A program made the position numbers and the translations under genes. From NCBI RefSeq assembly GCF_030263895.1, contig NZ_CP127161.1:1860001-1924000 (forward strand): a stretch of 64,000 nucleotides of DNA, in the 5' to 3' direction. Source of the DNA: Proteiniborus sp. MB09-C3. GTDB lineage: Bacteria > Bacillota > Clostridia > Tissierellales > Proteiniboraceae. This document shows, in pieces, positions 55,089 through 63,942 of this stretch (within the stretch, counting starts at the first letter, position 1; each line of letters opens with the position of its first letter). A model generated the notes under the pieces. It was not told where the DNA came from. It saw nothing but the letters and a program-made list of their open reading frames with translations, and ran no database searches.

Positions 55089-55182
55089 TGATCATACCTC
55101 CTTATTTTAGTATTACCTCAATCATTATTGTGTGAAAAAGCAGAGGAAATATTCATTCATTTGAATAATTTAAATAAAACAG

Positions 55183-55211
55183 TTGAAAAATATATAAAAA
55201 ATATGTATGAT
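55183..55211 (+). promoter_or_regulatory. Promoter of tRNA-Val
   Basis: TTGAAA (55183-55188), a 17-base spacer and TATGAT (55206-55211). The predicted start falls a few bases before the tRNA 5' end at 55221. Confidence 0.75.
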
Positions 55212-55220
55212 ATCTATTAT

Positions 55221-55296
55221 GGGGAGTTAACTCAGCTGGTAGAGTATCACCTTGACATGGTGGAAGTCGTAGGTTCGAGTCCTATACTCCCCACCA
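55221..55296 (+). tRNA. tRNA-Val (anticodon GAC)
   Basis: Acceptor stem GGGGAGT/ACTCCCC, D-arm ACTC/GAGT, anticodon stem TCACC/GGTGG with loop TTGACAT (anticodon GAC), T-arm with TTCGAGT loop, discriminator A and encoded CCA. Fits tRNA-Val reading GUC and GUU. Single gene with its own promoter. Confidence 0.93.
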
Positions 55297-55383
55297 TTTA
55301 TACAAGTATATAAACCGATATACAGCACTCCATAGTGAGTGCTTTCGTTGTCTTATAGATATAAAAAACAATGGGGTGAAAAA

Positions 55384-56748
55384 ATGAAGCTACCTTTAGC
55401 TTTTACAGAGAAAATGGAAAAGCTGTTGGGGGATGAATATAATCAATTTATCTCTACATATGATAATGATCATTATAAAGGTATTAGAATAAATACAATA
55501 AAAGCATCAGTAGAAGAATATTTAAGAATTACACCTTTTGATCTTAAGCCAATACCCTGGATAGAAGAAGGCTTTTACAATATAAATTATGAGGAACAAG
55601 ATAGACCAGGAAAGCATCCTCATTACCATTGTGGGCTATATTATATTCAGGAGCCAAGTGCCATGATACCAGTAGAAGTATTGGATCCTAGGCCCGGTGA
55701 TAAGGTCTTAGATATTAGTGCAGCTCCAGGAGGAAAATCAACTCAGATAGGTGCAAAACTCCAAGGTGAAGGAGTACTTGTAGCAAACGATATTAGTCCA
55801 AAACGTACAAAAGCATTGGTTAAGAATATAGAGATTTTTGGAATTAAGAATTCTATAGTTACAAATGAAGAGCCAAGGAAACTAGCATCAAACTTTGAAG
55901 AATATTTTGACAAGATATTAGTAGATGCACCTTGTTCAGGTGAAGGAATGTTTAGAAGAGATCCTAAGGCTACTCGAAGCTGGAGTGAATTCTCTGTTAA
56001 TGAATGCTGCAATATGCAAAAAGATATTTTACAATGGATACCTAAATTATTAAAGCCAGGTGGAAGGCTTGTATATTCCACATGTACATTTTCACCAGAG
56101 GAAAATGAAGGCACAATAGACTGGTTTCTAAAGAAGTTTCCTGAATTTGAAATCGAAAATATAGAAGGCATAGAAGGATTAGACGTAGGAAGACCTCAAT
56201 GGATTCAGGCCAATAGTGAATTAATAAAGGCAGGAAGAGCATGGCCTCATAAGCTTAATGGTGAAGGGCATTTTGTTGCACTGCTAAGGAAAAAGGATAA
56301 TCCTCTAACTGCCTCTTTTAAATCATTTAGTTTAAATAAAAAAGATTTAGATGAATATCTAAGATTTGAAGAAGAAAATTTAATAATTGATTTTAAAGAT
56401 AGACTTCATAGGGTAGGAAATAGATTATATGCTATACCATGTGACATACCGGAGCTTACTGGCATAAATGTAGTAAATACTGGCCTATATATAGGAGAGT
56501 TTCTAAAGAACAGGTTTGAACCTAGCCAGGCCCTTGCAATGGCATTAAAAAAAGAAGAAGTAGTTAGCTATGTAGACATTTCAAGTGAAAGTATTGAGGC
56601 AATTAAGTATTTAAAAGGCGAGACGCTTTTATTAGATGGAGAAAAGGGATGGAAGCTAGTGTGCATAGATGGATATCCAGTAGGATGGGGTAAACAAATT
56701 CAAGGCAGCCTTAAAAACTACTATAGAAGTCAGTGGAGAATGTTATAA
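55384..56748 (+). CDS. RsmF-like (NOL1/NOP2/Sun) RNA cytosine-C5 methyltransferase
   Basis: Start at ATG 55384 behind ATGGGGTG. The 454-residue enzyme has SAM motif I LDISAAPGGKSTQI (about 113-126), motif IV with catalytic cysteine DAPCSGEGMFRRDP (about 178-191) and motif VI STCTFSPEENEGTI with the second catalytic cysteine. A C-terminal PUA-like domain ends the protein. The layout fits RsmF/RsmB-type rRNA methyltransferases. Substrate is not fixed. Confidence 0.92.
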   Translation: MKLPLAFTEKMEKLLGDEYNQFISTYDNDHYKGIRINTIKASVEEYLRITPFDLKPIPWIEEGFYNINYEEQDRPGKHPHYHCGLYYIQEPSAMIPVEVLDPRPGDKVLDISAAPGGKSTQIGAKLQGEGVLVANDISPKRTKALVKNIEIFGIKNSIVTNEEPRKLASNFEEYFDKILVDAPCSGEGMFRRDPKATRSWSEFSVNECCNMQKDILQWIPKLLKPGGRLVYSTCTFSPEENEGTIDWFLKKFPEFEIENIEGIEGLDVGRPQWIQANSELIKAGRAWPHKLNGEGHFVALLRKKDNPLTASFKSFSLNKKDLDEYLRFEEENLIIDFKDRLHRVGNRLYAIPCDIPELTGINVVNTGLYIGEFLKNRFEPSQALAMALKKEEVVSYVDISSESIEAIKYLKGETLLLDGEKGWKLVCIDGYPVGWGKQIQGSLKNYYRSQWRML

Positions 56749-56772
56749 AGACTGTATGTGGGAGGTGCTCAT

Positions 56773-57507
56773 ATGCAAAAAAAAGAAAGATTAGATAAAA
56801 TTCTTTCTAATTTAGGGTACGGAAGCCGAAAAGATGTGAAGGGCTTAGTTAAGTCTGGCAGCATAGAAATCAATGGGAAAGTGGTTTCAGATAGCTCAAT
56901 TAAGATAGACCCTTACAGCTCAGTGATAAAGATAGAAGGAAAAACTGTAGAGTATAGAGAGTTTATCTACTTGATGATGAATAAGCCTCAAGGAATAATT
57001 TCTTCTACAGATGATTTTAGAGATAAAACAGTAATTGATTTAATTTCTGAGGAGTATAAGGCATTCAATCCTTTCCCAGTTGGAAGACTGGATAAGGATA
57101 CAGAAGGTCTCATGGTACTTACTAACGATGGACAATTATCTCATCGTGTTTTGTCTCCTAAAAAACATGTTGAAAAGGTATATTATGCTGAAGTAGAAGG
57201 AGTAGTGACGGAGGAAGATAAACTGTTGTTTAATGAAGGAGTAATACTTGATGATGGATATAAAACACTTCCAGCCAAACTAGAAATTATGGCTTCTGAT
57301 AATTTTTCTAAAATATATCTAACAATTGAAGAAGGTAAATTTCATCAAGTAAAAAGAATGTTTTTAGCAGTTGGGAAAAAAGTTGTTTATTTAAAAAGAA
57401 TGGCTATTGGTGGACTAAGATTAGATGAAAGCTTAGGTCTTGGTGCATATAGAGAATTAACAAAAGAAGAAATATTACTTATTGAAAGAAAAGGATTGTC
57501 TGAGTAG
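56773..57507 (+). CDS. rsuA: 16S rRNA pseudouridine synthase, RsuA family
   Basis: Start at ATG 56773 behind GTGGGAGGTG. The 244-residue enzyme has an S4 domain (about 3-55, ERLDKILSNLGYGSRKDVKGL) and a catalytic domain with FPVGRLDKDTEGLMVLT, which includes the nucleophilic aspartate, then KKHVEKVYYAEVEGVV and EGKFHQVKRMF. It belongs to the RsuA/RluB/E/F group; the specific target is not certain. It is 24 bases after the RsmF-like gene and probably cotranscribed. Confidence 0.92.
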   Translation: MQKKERLDKILSNLGYGSRKDVKGLVKSGSIEINGKVVSDSSIKIDPYSSVIKIEGKTVEYREFIYLMMNKPQGIISSTDDFRDKTVIDLISEEYKAFNPFPVGRLDKDTEGLMVLTNDGQLSHRVLSPKKHVEKVYYAEVEGVVTEEDKLLFNEGVILDDGYKTLPAKLEIMASDNFSKIYLTIEEGKFHQVKRMFLAVGKKVVYLKRMAIGGLRLDESLGLGAYRELTKEEILLIERKGLSE

Positions 57508-57584
57508 TTTCTTTTTCCATAGAAGATTTAATTTTTTGTGATATAATAGATTAAGTGAATACAAGATTAGATAGGGTGTTATTA

Positions 57585-58136
57585 TTGAAACAGTTTAAAA
57601 GACAGAGTATTTTTGACAGATTTTTTGAGCATAGAGACTCTCTGATAATCCAGTACAAAAACGGAGACATATCGAAAAGAGAATTTCTAGAGGGAAATTT
57701 TGAATTTGTACAGAGAATAAAACTTAAGCCTTTTTCAAAGGTAGATAGTTTTGAAAAGGGTATATACAACTATCAATACAACAATGTACTAGCAAAATAT
57801 TACAATATGCTTTCAGCTGATATTAAAAATGATCCCAATTTTATAAGGCAATATAAATCCTGTAGATATAAGGCAAATTATTATTATAATGAAAAAGATA
57901 AGGCCACATTACAATTACTGAGATTTCTAGAATTTAAAAATGTTGAAGCATATTTTATTAAAGTTGAATCAATTTATCTAAAGGATAAACTCTATGAAAT
58001 TGTGCTTTTAGATTATGAATATGCAATATTCCACTCTAAAAGTAAATGGCTTATAAAAATTCTTAGAGAAGAAGGAGTATTTTTGGAGAAGAAAAAAACT
58101 TCATTGATTGACGGCTATATCAATGAAAAATATTAA
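57585..58136 (+). CDS. Unrecognised cytosolic protein (possibly DUF6648)
   Basis: Start taken as TTG 57585 behind ATAGGGTG; the in-frame GTG at 57555 lies close to a TATAAT box (57542-57547) and near the expected transcript start. The 183-residue protein is basic and rich in Tyr, Phe and Lys, with FFEHRDSLIIQYKNGDISKREFLEGNFEF near the start. I recall this as a Clostridia-only family (DUF6648), but with low certainty. It follows rsuA and ends with a strong bidirectional terminator. Confidence 0.7.
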   Translation: MKQFKRQSIFDRFFEHRDSLIIQYKNGDISKREFLEGNFEFVQRIKLKPFSKVDSFEKGIYNYQYNNVLAKYYNMLSADIKNDPNFIRQYKSCRYKANYYYNEKDKATLQLLRFLEFKNVEAYFIKVESIYLKDKLYEIVLLDYEYAIFHSKSKWLIKILREEGVFLEKKKTSLIDGYINEKY

Positions 58137-58146
58137 TAAATTGCTT

Positions 58147-58189
58147 AAATAAAAAAGATAGGATAAATAGCATCCTATCTTTTTTATTT
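58147..58189. terminator. Bidirectional terminator
   Basis: AAATAAAAAAGATAGGAT (58147-58164) pairs exactly with 58172-58189 across a 7-base loop. It has a U-tract on both strands and serves the convergent genes. Confidence 0.85.
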
Positions 58190-58255
58190 AAGCTACTGCA
58201 TAAGCGATTTGCACAGAATCAAAGAGTATGGCTACTCGCCTACACAATATAATCC

Positions 58256-58819
58256 TTATTTTGCTAATATTCTTATTATCTCCTCTAAGCTAGTTCCTTT
58301 TTTAATATTAAATTCCCCAGATTTAAGCTTTGTATCAAGCTTAAGCTCTTGAGATTTTATTAAGAAATCCATTTTATTATCTATAAGCCCCTTCTCGAGC
58401 AAAATATTTGCAATAGCAGGAGGAAATGAGCCACTAGGGATTTTAAAAGTGATTATTTCATCTGTGTTAGTTTCTGCATCTGTATTTTCATCTTTATTAT
58501 CGGATTCTGAGCCATTATTATTTGATTCCTGATTATCTTTAGCTTCAGAGCTATTATCAACAGAATCCTCAGAGTCGTTGTCATCTGTGTCGTTTTTTGC
58601 TGCATTCTCATCATCATTATGATTATTATCGTTATTTGACGGCGCATCAGTTATTGGAGCTTTATCATGATCTGCAACAGACTTGTCCATATCTTTGGCA
58701 AATAATATATCTAGCCTCCATCCTATAACAGCTACAACACCTACTATTATAACTAATATCAACACATAATCTGTGGCATCATACAAAAAGTCTTTCATCT
58801 TTTCCACAAAGTTTTTCAT
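58256..58819 (-). CDS. MltG-like membrane protein lacking the catalytic domain
   Basis: Start at ATG 58817-58819, eight bases after GGAGG. The 187-residue product has one membrane helix (about 16-40), a long linker of Asp, Asn, Ser and Glu (about 50-120) and a C-terminal LysM-like domain (about 123-187: IPSGSFPPAIANILLEKGLI, then KLKSGEFNIKKGTSLEEIIRIL). The domain matches the N-terminal regulatory part of the MltG/YceG endolytic transglycosylases, but the catalytic domain is absent. Clostridia have such short MltG-like proteins with unknown role. Confidence 0.75.
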   Translation of the reverse strand: MKNFVEKMKDFLYDATDYVLILVIIVGVVAVIGWRLDILFAKDMDKSVADHDKAPITDAPSNNDNNHNDDENAAKNDTDDNDSEDSVDNSSEAKDNQESNNNGSESDNKDENTDAETNTDEIITFKIPSGSFPPAIANILLEKGLIDNKMDFLIKSQELKLDTKLKSGEFNIKKGTSLEEIIRILAK

Positions 58820-59003
58820 TATGTATACCTCCACTATTTAGTACTAATTAAATAATATCACACATAGTATATAGTTTTCAATAATCTTAGGTGCCAATAT
58901 TTGAGATTATAAGTATAAATATTAAACTGTTTTATTTTCATAAATAGTTGGATATAATGGAATCACAGTCTAATATGTAACAGAAAAAAGGAGAGTTTAA
59001 TTA

Positions 59004-59978
59004 ATGAAGGAGATATTAATAGATAAAAATGAACATGATCAGAGGCTAGATAGATTTTTAAAGAAGTACTTACCTAATGCCTCTTTAGGCTTTATATATA
59101 AGATGCTAAGGAAGAAGAATATTAAGCTTAATGGAAATAAGGCACAGCCAGAGGATGTTATTAAAGAAGGAGATGCAATACAGTTATATTTTTCAGATGA
59201 AACCATTGATAAATTTACTTTAAAGCCAAAGGAAATTAGTAAAGGTAAAAAATTAAATATTATCTATGAAGATGATAATATTGTTCTAATAAACAAGCCA
59301 AAAGGCATGTTATCACATGGAACAGGAAAAGCCCATGAGAATAATGTTGTGGATAGCTTAATTAGTTATCTCTATGAAAAAAAAGAATATGTACCAAGGC
59401 TGGAAAAGACATTTACTCCTTCAATATGCAACAGGCTTGATAGAAATACTAGCGGTCTTGTTATTGGCGCTAAAAACTTTACATCTCTTAAGCTGATTAA
59501 TGAGGCTATTCGAGAAGGACACATAAAAAAATATTATATAGCTTTAGTAAAGGGGAAAATAGACAAAGAAATAGAGCTTAAAGGATTTCTTATAAAAGAT
59601 GAAGAAGAAAATAAAGTACATATAACTAGGAAAAACATAGAAGGTTCAAAGGATATAAATACAATGGTGAAGCCTATGTATACCAATGGTAAATATAGTC
59701 TTGTTGAAATTGATTTGATTACTGGCAGAACTCACCAGATAAGGGTTCATTTAGCCTCTATAGGTCATCCGGTAGTAGGTGATTTAAAGTATGGAGATAT
59801 GGAAATAAACAAAAAGTTTAAGAATGAGTTTAGCCTAATAAACCAGTATTTACATGCTTATAAAATTATTTTTAATGGACTTCCAGAAGAATTATCTTAC
59901 CTTAACAATAAGGAGTTAATTGCAGAGCTTGACGAACAGCTTGCAAATATTGATGAGAAATTGTTTAAAAATCTTTAA
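59004..59978 (+). CDS. RluA-family pseudouridine synthase
   Basis: A 324-residue enzyme with an S4 domain (about 11-70) and the RluA catalytic motif NRLDRNTSGLVIGAK (about 143-157), with the nucleophilic aspartate. TGRTHQIRVHLASIGHPVVGD follows. It modifies uridines in rRNA or tRNA; the target cannot be told from sequence. ATG 59004 lies behind AAAAGGAGAG. Confidence 0.92.
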   Translation: MKEILIDKNEHDQRLDRFLKKYLPNASLGFIYKMLRKKNIKLNGNKAQPEDVIKEGDAIQLYFSDETIDKFTLKPKEISKGKKLNIIYEDDNIVLINKPKGMLSHGTGKAHENNVVDSLISYLYEKKEYVPRLEKTFTPSICNRLDRNTSGLVIGAKNFTSLKLINEAIREGHIKKYYIALVKGKIDKEIELKGFLIKDEEENKVHITRKNIEGSKDINTMVKPMYTNGKYSLVEIDLITGRTHQIRVHLASIGHPVVGDLKYGDMEINKKFKNEFSLINQYLHAYKIIFNGLPEELSYLNNKELIAELDEQLANIDEKLFKNL

Positions 59979-60022
59979 AATTACATATCCTAAACATGAA
60001 AATATTAAGGAGGATGATGGTT

Positions 60023-60451
60023 TTGAAGATTAAAGATATTATGACAAAGGATGTCAAAACAGTTAGTGAAAGCTGCACTATTCAAGAAGTAGCAGAGCAT
60101 ATGAGAAAATTGAACGTAGGCTCAATTCCAGTGTGTAACGAGTCAAATAAGCTTGTAGGAATGATTACGGACAGAGACATGGTTATTAGAGGACTTACTT
60201 CTGGAGGAGACTCCAATATGCCAGTAAGCCAAGTAATGTCTACAAATCCAGTTACAATAGGTCCAGATACTGGAGTTCATGAAGCAGCTAGGGTTATGGC
60301 TAAAAATCAAATTAGAAGGCTTCCAGTAGTTGAGAATAGTGAAGTAATAGGAATCGTCTCCATAGGAGACCTTGCAATAAGAGATATTTATGTAAATGAG
60401 GCTGGAGATGCATTGTCTAGCATCTCAGAACAAAACGGCACGCTGATGTAA
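60023..60451 (+). CDS. CBS domain pair protein
   Basis: Start taken as TTG 60023, nine bases after AAGGAGG, which gives MKIKDIMTKDV, the usual family start; in-frame ATGs at 60014 and 60017 are too near. The 142-residue product consists of two CBS domains (about 1-60 and 70-127), with CNESNKLVGMITDRDMVIRG and VIGIVSIGDLAIRD. Such pairs bind adenine nucleotides and act as sensors. No partner domain. It is 44 bases downstream of the RluA gene. Confidence 0.9.
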   Translation: MKIKDIMTKDVKTVSESCTIQEVAEHMRKLNVGSIPVCNESNKLVGMITDRDMVIRGLTSGGDSNMPVSQVMSTNPVTIGPDTGVHEAARVMAKNQIRRLPVVENSEVIGIVSIGDLAIRDIYVNEAGDALSSISEQNGTLM

Positions 60452-60455
60452 AATA

Positions 60456-60480
60456 TAAGTTCCTGCCCTGCAGGAACTTA
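60456..60480 (+). terminator. Hairpin after the CBS gene
   Basis: TAAGTTCCTGC (60456-60466) pairs with GCAGGAACTTA (60470-60480) across 3 bases, followed by CTTATTTTAT. Confidence 0.65.
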
Positions 60481-60572
60481 CTTATTTTATGGGACCTCTT
60501 GAAAAATGGGGGATAAGTGATATAGAATAGGATTAGATAAAGAATTAAATATGTTAAGAGAGGGGTCTTTTT

Positions 60573-62231
60573 TTGAGTGCAGAAAAGATTAAAGTAATGA
60601 TAGAAGGCTATGGTACTGTAGATATAGACAAAGATATAAGACTACTAGATTTAGCAAAGAAGATATTTAAAAATGATTATAAAAAATATTTAGGCGCTAT
60701 TATAAACAATGAGGTTAAGCATTTAGAATATAAAATAGAGGAAAGCTGCAATATTAGATTAATAGATATGAGCGATAAAGATGGGCAAAGAATCTATACA
60801 CGAACACTTTGTTTTATATTTGTTAAGGCATGTAAAGATATATTTGATAATTGTGAAGTGACAATAGAACATTCATTAAGCAAAGGTATATATTCAGAAA
60901 TACATAAAGAAGAAGCACTTACTTCAGATGATACAATTAAGATAATGAAAAGAATGAATGAAATAATAAAATCAGATTACAAAATACACAGGGAAGAAAT
61001 AGATATAAATAAGGCTAAAGAAATATTCTCAAGACAGAATATGCAAGATAAGATAAGACTTTTAAATCATGTTTCAAAAACAAAAATCCATATATATAGT
61101 GTAGATGATTTATATGACACATATTATGGATACTTAGCTCCTTCTACAAGCTATATTAATAAATTTAATTTAGTGTATTATAAACCTGGAATTGTACTTC
61201 AGTACCCTCTAAGAAAACAAGGCTTTAAGGTTCCAGAATTTGAAGAACATCAGAAGCTATTTAAAATTTTCAGGGAATCTGAAAAGTGGGGAGATATACT
61301 AGATGTAGGTTATGTAGGAGCATTGAATGATAAAATAAAAGATGGATTGATGAGCGAAATGATCAGAATATCAGAATCATTACATGAAAAAAAGATTGCT
61401 AATATTGCTGATAAAATATGTGAAAATGATGATATTAAAATAATACTTATAGCTGGTCCTTCATCTTCGGGTAAAACTACTTTTGCTGAAAGATTGAGTA
61501 TTCAGCTTAAGGTAAATGGGAAAAAACCTATTTCTATTTCCGTAGATGATTATTTTGTGAATAGAGAGGATACTCCACTTGATGAGAATGGAGAGTACGA
61601 TTTCGAGTCAATTGAAGCAGTAGATTTAGAGCTTTTTAATAGAGATTTATCAAAGCTATTAGCTGGTGAAGAAGTAGAGATTCCTACATTTAACTTTGTT
61701 TTAGGCAAAAGAGAATACAACGGGAAAAAGATACAGATAGATGAAGAGCATCCAATTATAATTGAGGGGATTCATTGCTTAAACGATAGACTTACAGCTT
61801 CTATACCTCAAAATAATAAGTTTAAAATCTATATAAGTGCATTAACCCAGTTGAATCTCGACTCCCATAATAGAATTCATACTACAGATACAAGACTTAT
61901 TAGAAGAATGGTCAGAGATTATAAATATAGAGGATATAGCGCAGAAACAACATTAGAACGATGGGATTCAGTAAGAAGAGGTGAAGAAAAGAACATTTTT
62001 CCATTTCAAGAGGAAGCAGATATTATGTTCAATTCATCTTTAGTATACGATTTGTCTGTCCTAAAAAAATACGCTGTGCCTCTACTACAGGAAATTGATA
62101 AGACCAGCGTACATTATAAAGAAAGCAAGAGATTATTAAGATTCTTAAGTTATTTTGTAGACATTTATGATGAGCAGCCAATACCTTCTACTTCAATAAT
62201 TAGAGAATTTATAGGAGGGAGCTGTTTTTAA
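60573..62231 (+). CDS. TGS/uridine kinase-like nucleoside kinase
   Basis: A 552-residue protein. Residues 1-70 form a TGS-like domain (threonyl-tRNA synthetase type), residues 70-230 resemble the second additional domain of ThrRS (with EHSLSKGIYSEIH), and residues 290-500 form a uridine-kinase-like P-loop kinase (GPSSSGKTTFAERL about 296-309; SVDDYFVNREDTP). This architecture is a known Firmicute nucleoside kinase family of uncertain substrate. The start is TTG 60573 behind AGAGAGGGG. glsA follows after 17 bases. Confidence 0.88.
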   Translation: MSAEKIKVMIEGYGTVDIDKDIRLLDLAKKIFKNDYKKYLGAIINNEVKHLEYKIEESCNIRLIDMSDKDGQRIYTRTLCFIFVKACKDIFDNCEVTIEHSLSKGIYSEIHKEEALTSDDTIKIMKRMNEIIKSDYKIHREEIDINKAKEIFSRQNMQDKIRLLNHVSKTKIHIYSVDDLYDTYYGYLAPSTSYINKFNLVYYKPGIVLQYPLRKQGFKVPEFEEHQKLFKIFRESEKWGDILDVGYVGALNDKIKDGLMSEMIRISESLHEKKIANIADKICENDDIKIILIAGPSSSGKTTFAERLSIQLKVNGKKPISISVDDYFVNREDTPLDENGEYDFESIEAVDLELFNRDLSKLLAGEEVEIPTFNFVLGKREYNGKKIQIDEEHPIIIEGIHCLNDRLTASIPQNNKFKIYISALTQLNLDSHNRIHTTDTRLIRRMVRDYKYRGYSAETTLERWDSVRRGEEKNIFPFQEEADIMFNSSLVYDLSVLKKYAVPLLQEIDKTSVHYKESKRLLRFLSYFVDIYDEQPIPSTSIIREFIGGSCF

Positions 62232-62248
62232 AAGGGGGAAAGGGGTCA

Positions 62249-63166
62249 ATGAATGATTTGTTAAGTAAGATTATTGAAAAAAATAGACACTTAACAAGTA
62301 AAGGCAAAGTAGCTAGTTATATACCTGCATTGGAAAGGGTAAATCCTGAATATCTAGGCATATGTATAGCTGATATGAAAGGAAAGCTTCATTTAGCAGG
62401 AGATTATGGTCAGAAGTTTACATTACAAAGTATATCAAAGACAATTTCTCTTATGCTTGCTATCATAGACAATGGAACTGAGAAGGTATTTAATAAGGTT
62501 GGAATGGAGCCAACAGGAGATGCCTTTAATTCTATTGTTAAGCTTGAGATAATTTCTCCTTCTAAGCCATTAAACCCTATGATTAATGCAGGAGCTATTG
62601 CAGTAGCTTCATTAATAAAAGGAGAAGGACCCGAAGAAAAATTTAATAGGCTATTAGCCCTTTTTAGGAAGATATGTCAAAATGAAAAATTAGGTATTAA
62701 CAAGGAAGTATATTTATCAGAAAAAGAAACAGGAAATAGAAACAGAGCATTAGCGTATTTTATGAAGGATGTAGGAATTATTGATGGAGATGTAGAGGAT
62801 GTGTTAGATGTTTATTTCAGGCAATGTTCAATCGAAGTGGATTGTGTAGATGTTGCCAGGATAGGATTGTTTTTAGCAAATAACGGTGTAGTTCTTGAGA
62901 CAGGAGAGAGAATAGCAGAAGAAAAAGTAGCAAAAACCATAAAGACTTTTATGGTGACCTGCGGAATGTATAATGCCTCAGGAGAATTTGCGATTAATGT
63001 AGGAATACCTGCAAAAAGTGGAGTCGGTGGTGGAATAATGGCAGCAGTTCCCCTTAGAATGGGTATAGGAGTTTTCAGCCCTGCATTAGATGAAAAGGGA
63101 AATTCCATAGCAGGATATGGCTTATTAAAGGATTTATCTGAGGAATTGGACTTGAGTTTCTTTTAG
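62249..63166 (+). CDS. glsA: Glutaminase GlsA
   Basis: A 305-residue serine-dependent beta-lactamase-like glutaminase that converts glutamine to glutamate and ammonia. The SISK motif (Ser61, Lys64) holds the catalytic pair. Other blocks are YIPALERVNPEYLGI, NPMINAGAIAV, ETGNRNRALAYFM and the C-terminal SGVGGGIMAAVP. Length is normal. ATG 62249 lies behind AGGGGGAAAGGGG. Confidence 0.94.
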   Translation: MNDLLSKIIEKNRHLTSKGKVASYIPALERVNPEYLGICIADMKGKLHLAGDYGQKFTLQSISKTISLMLAIIDNGTEKVFNKVGMEPTGDAFNSIVKLEIISPSKPLNPMINAGAIAVASLIKGEGPEEKFNRLLALFRKICQNEKLGINKEVYLSEKETGNRNRALAYFMKDVGIIDGDVEDVLDVYFRQCSIEVDCVDVARIGLFLANNGVVLETGERIAEEKVAKTIKTFMVTCGMYNASGEFAINVGIPAKSGVGGGIMAAVPLRMGIGVFSPALDEKGNSIAGYGLLKDLSEELDLSFF

Positions 63167-63233
63167 TCCGATGTACCATTAATGACAAATCACTCATAAG
63201 ATATTATATAACAGTTGTTTAGTAGGTGATAAG

Positions 63234-63689
63234 ATGAGTGAAAATATAGTAGTTAATGGTACTGATGAAGATGTTGAAATCTATTTTGAGAATGAAGTTA
63301 TTTCAGAGCTTGAAGATTTAGATGAAAGTATTATTTTTATATTTTATAACGACAATTTGGTTATGATATTTGACTCTAAGAAAAAAGTATGGGAATTTCC
63401 TTCTGGGAAAAAAGAAAACAATGAAGCTACATTAGAATGCATAAAGAGAGAAGCCTTCGAAAAGGCTGGTGCTATTTTGGAAAATGCTTTTCCAATAGGA
63501 TTCTATATTACTATGAGGGATACTGACATTATAAAGAGAGCCATTTATTTTGGCAAGGCTGTCAGTTTTGAGACTAGGCCCGAGTGGTGCGAAGCAGAAC
63601 TAGTAAAGTTATTTGATGAGCTTCCACAGGATGTATTAGACAAAAATATGTATAGTGTGGTTTTAGATTATATTAAATCAAAATATTGA
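63234..63689 (+). CDS. Nudix hydrolase-like protein with an altered Nudix box
   Basis: A 151-residue Nudix-fold protein. The box reads GKKENNEATLECIKREAFEK, then AGA: it keeps the first Gly, the Glu and the RE pair, but the second Glu of EExG is Lys. Metal binding may be weaker or differ. The substrate is unknown. ATG 63234 lies behind TAGGTGATAAG. It ends with a perfect palindromic terminator. Confidence 0.85.
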   Translation: MSENIVVNGTDEDVEIYFENEVISELEDLDESIIFIFYNDNLVMIFDSKKKVWEFPSGKKENNEATLECIKREAFEKAGAILENAFPIGFYITMRDTDIIKRAIYFGKAVSFETRPEWCEAELVKLFDELPQDVLDKNMYSVVLDYIKSKY

Positions 63690-63721
63690 AAAAACAGTCA
63701 CCTAGGTGACTGTTTTTTCAA
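63686..63721. terminator. Perfect palindromic bidirectional terminator
   Basis: A 36-bp perfect palindrome, TTGAAAAAACAGTCACC and onward through central CTAG to its mirror arm. It has U-tracts on both strands and ends the convergent Nudix and DUF2892 genes. Confidence 0.85.
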
Positions 63722-63942
63722 TAAAATTCCTTGCTAATCTTTATGTTAACACTTTCATCATAAGTTGACAGTCCTAGTAAATATAGTATAGGACAAAATC
63801 TAGTTATACCCTCAGCTACCATCATAGAGCCGGCTACTATCATTAAAGTTGATTTCTTTACTATACCTGTACCTAATAAAGTAAATCCACCGCTTAATCT
63901 AAGGGTTGCATCAATGTCTCCTACATTTTTTTTATCTCTCAA
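63718..63942 (-). CDS. DUF2892 membrane protein
   Basis: Start taken as TTG 63940-63942, eight bases after AAGGCGG; a GTG at 63949-63951 lies inside that site. The 74-residue product has two helices and the DUF2892 pattern: KNVGDIDATLRLSGG near the start and CPILYLLGLSTYD near the end (the family has CPLY..LG..T). This is the membrane part seen in YgaP-type proteins, here without a rhodanese domain. It converges with the Nudix gene. Confidence 0.85.
   Translation of the reverse strand: MRDKKNVGDIDATLRLSGGFTLLGTGIVKKSTLMIVAGSMMVAEGITRFCPILYLLGLSTYDESVNIKISKEFY

Noticed and set aside
55128-55313. A 61-codon frame across the tRNA-Val gene
   Set aside because: It runs through the tRNA and its promoter and has no ribosome binding site.
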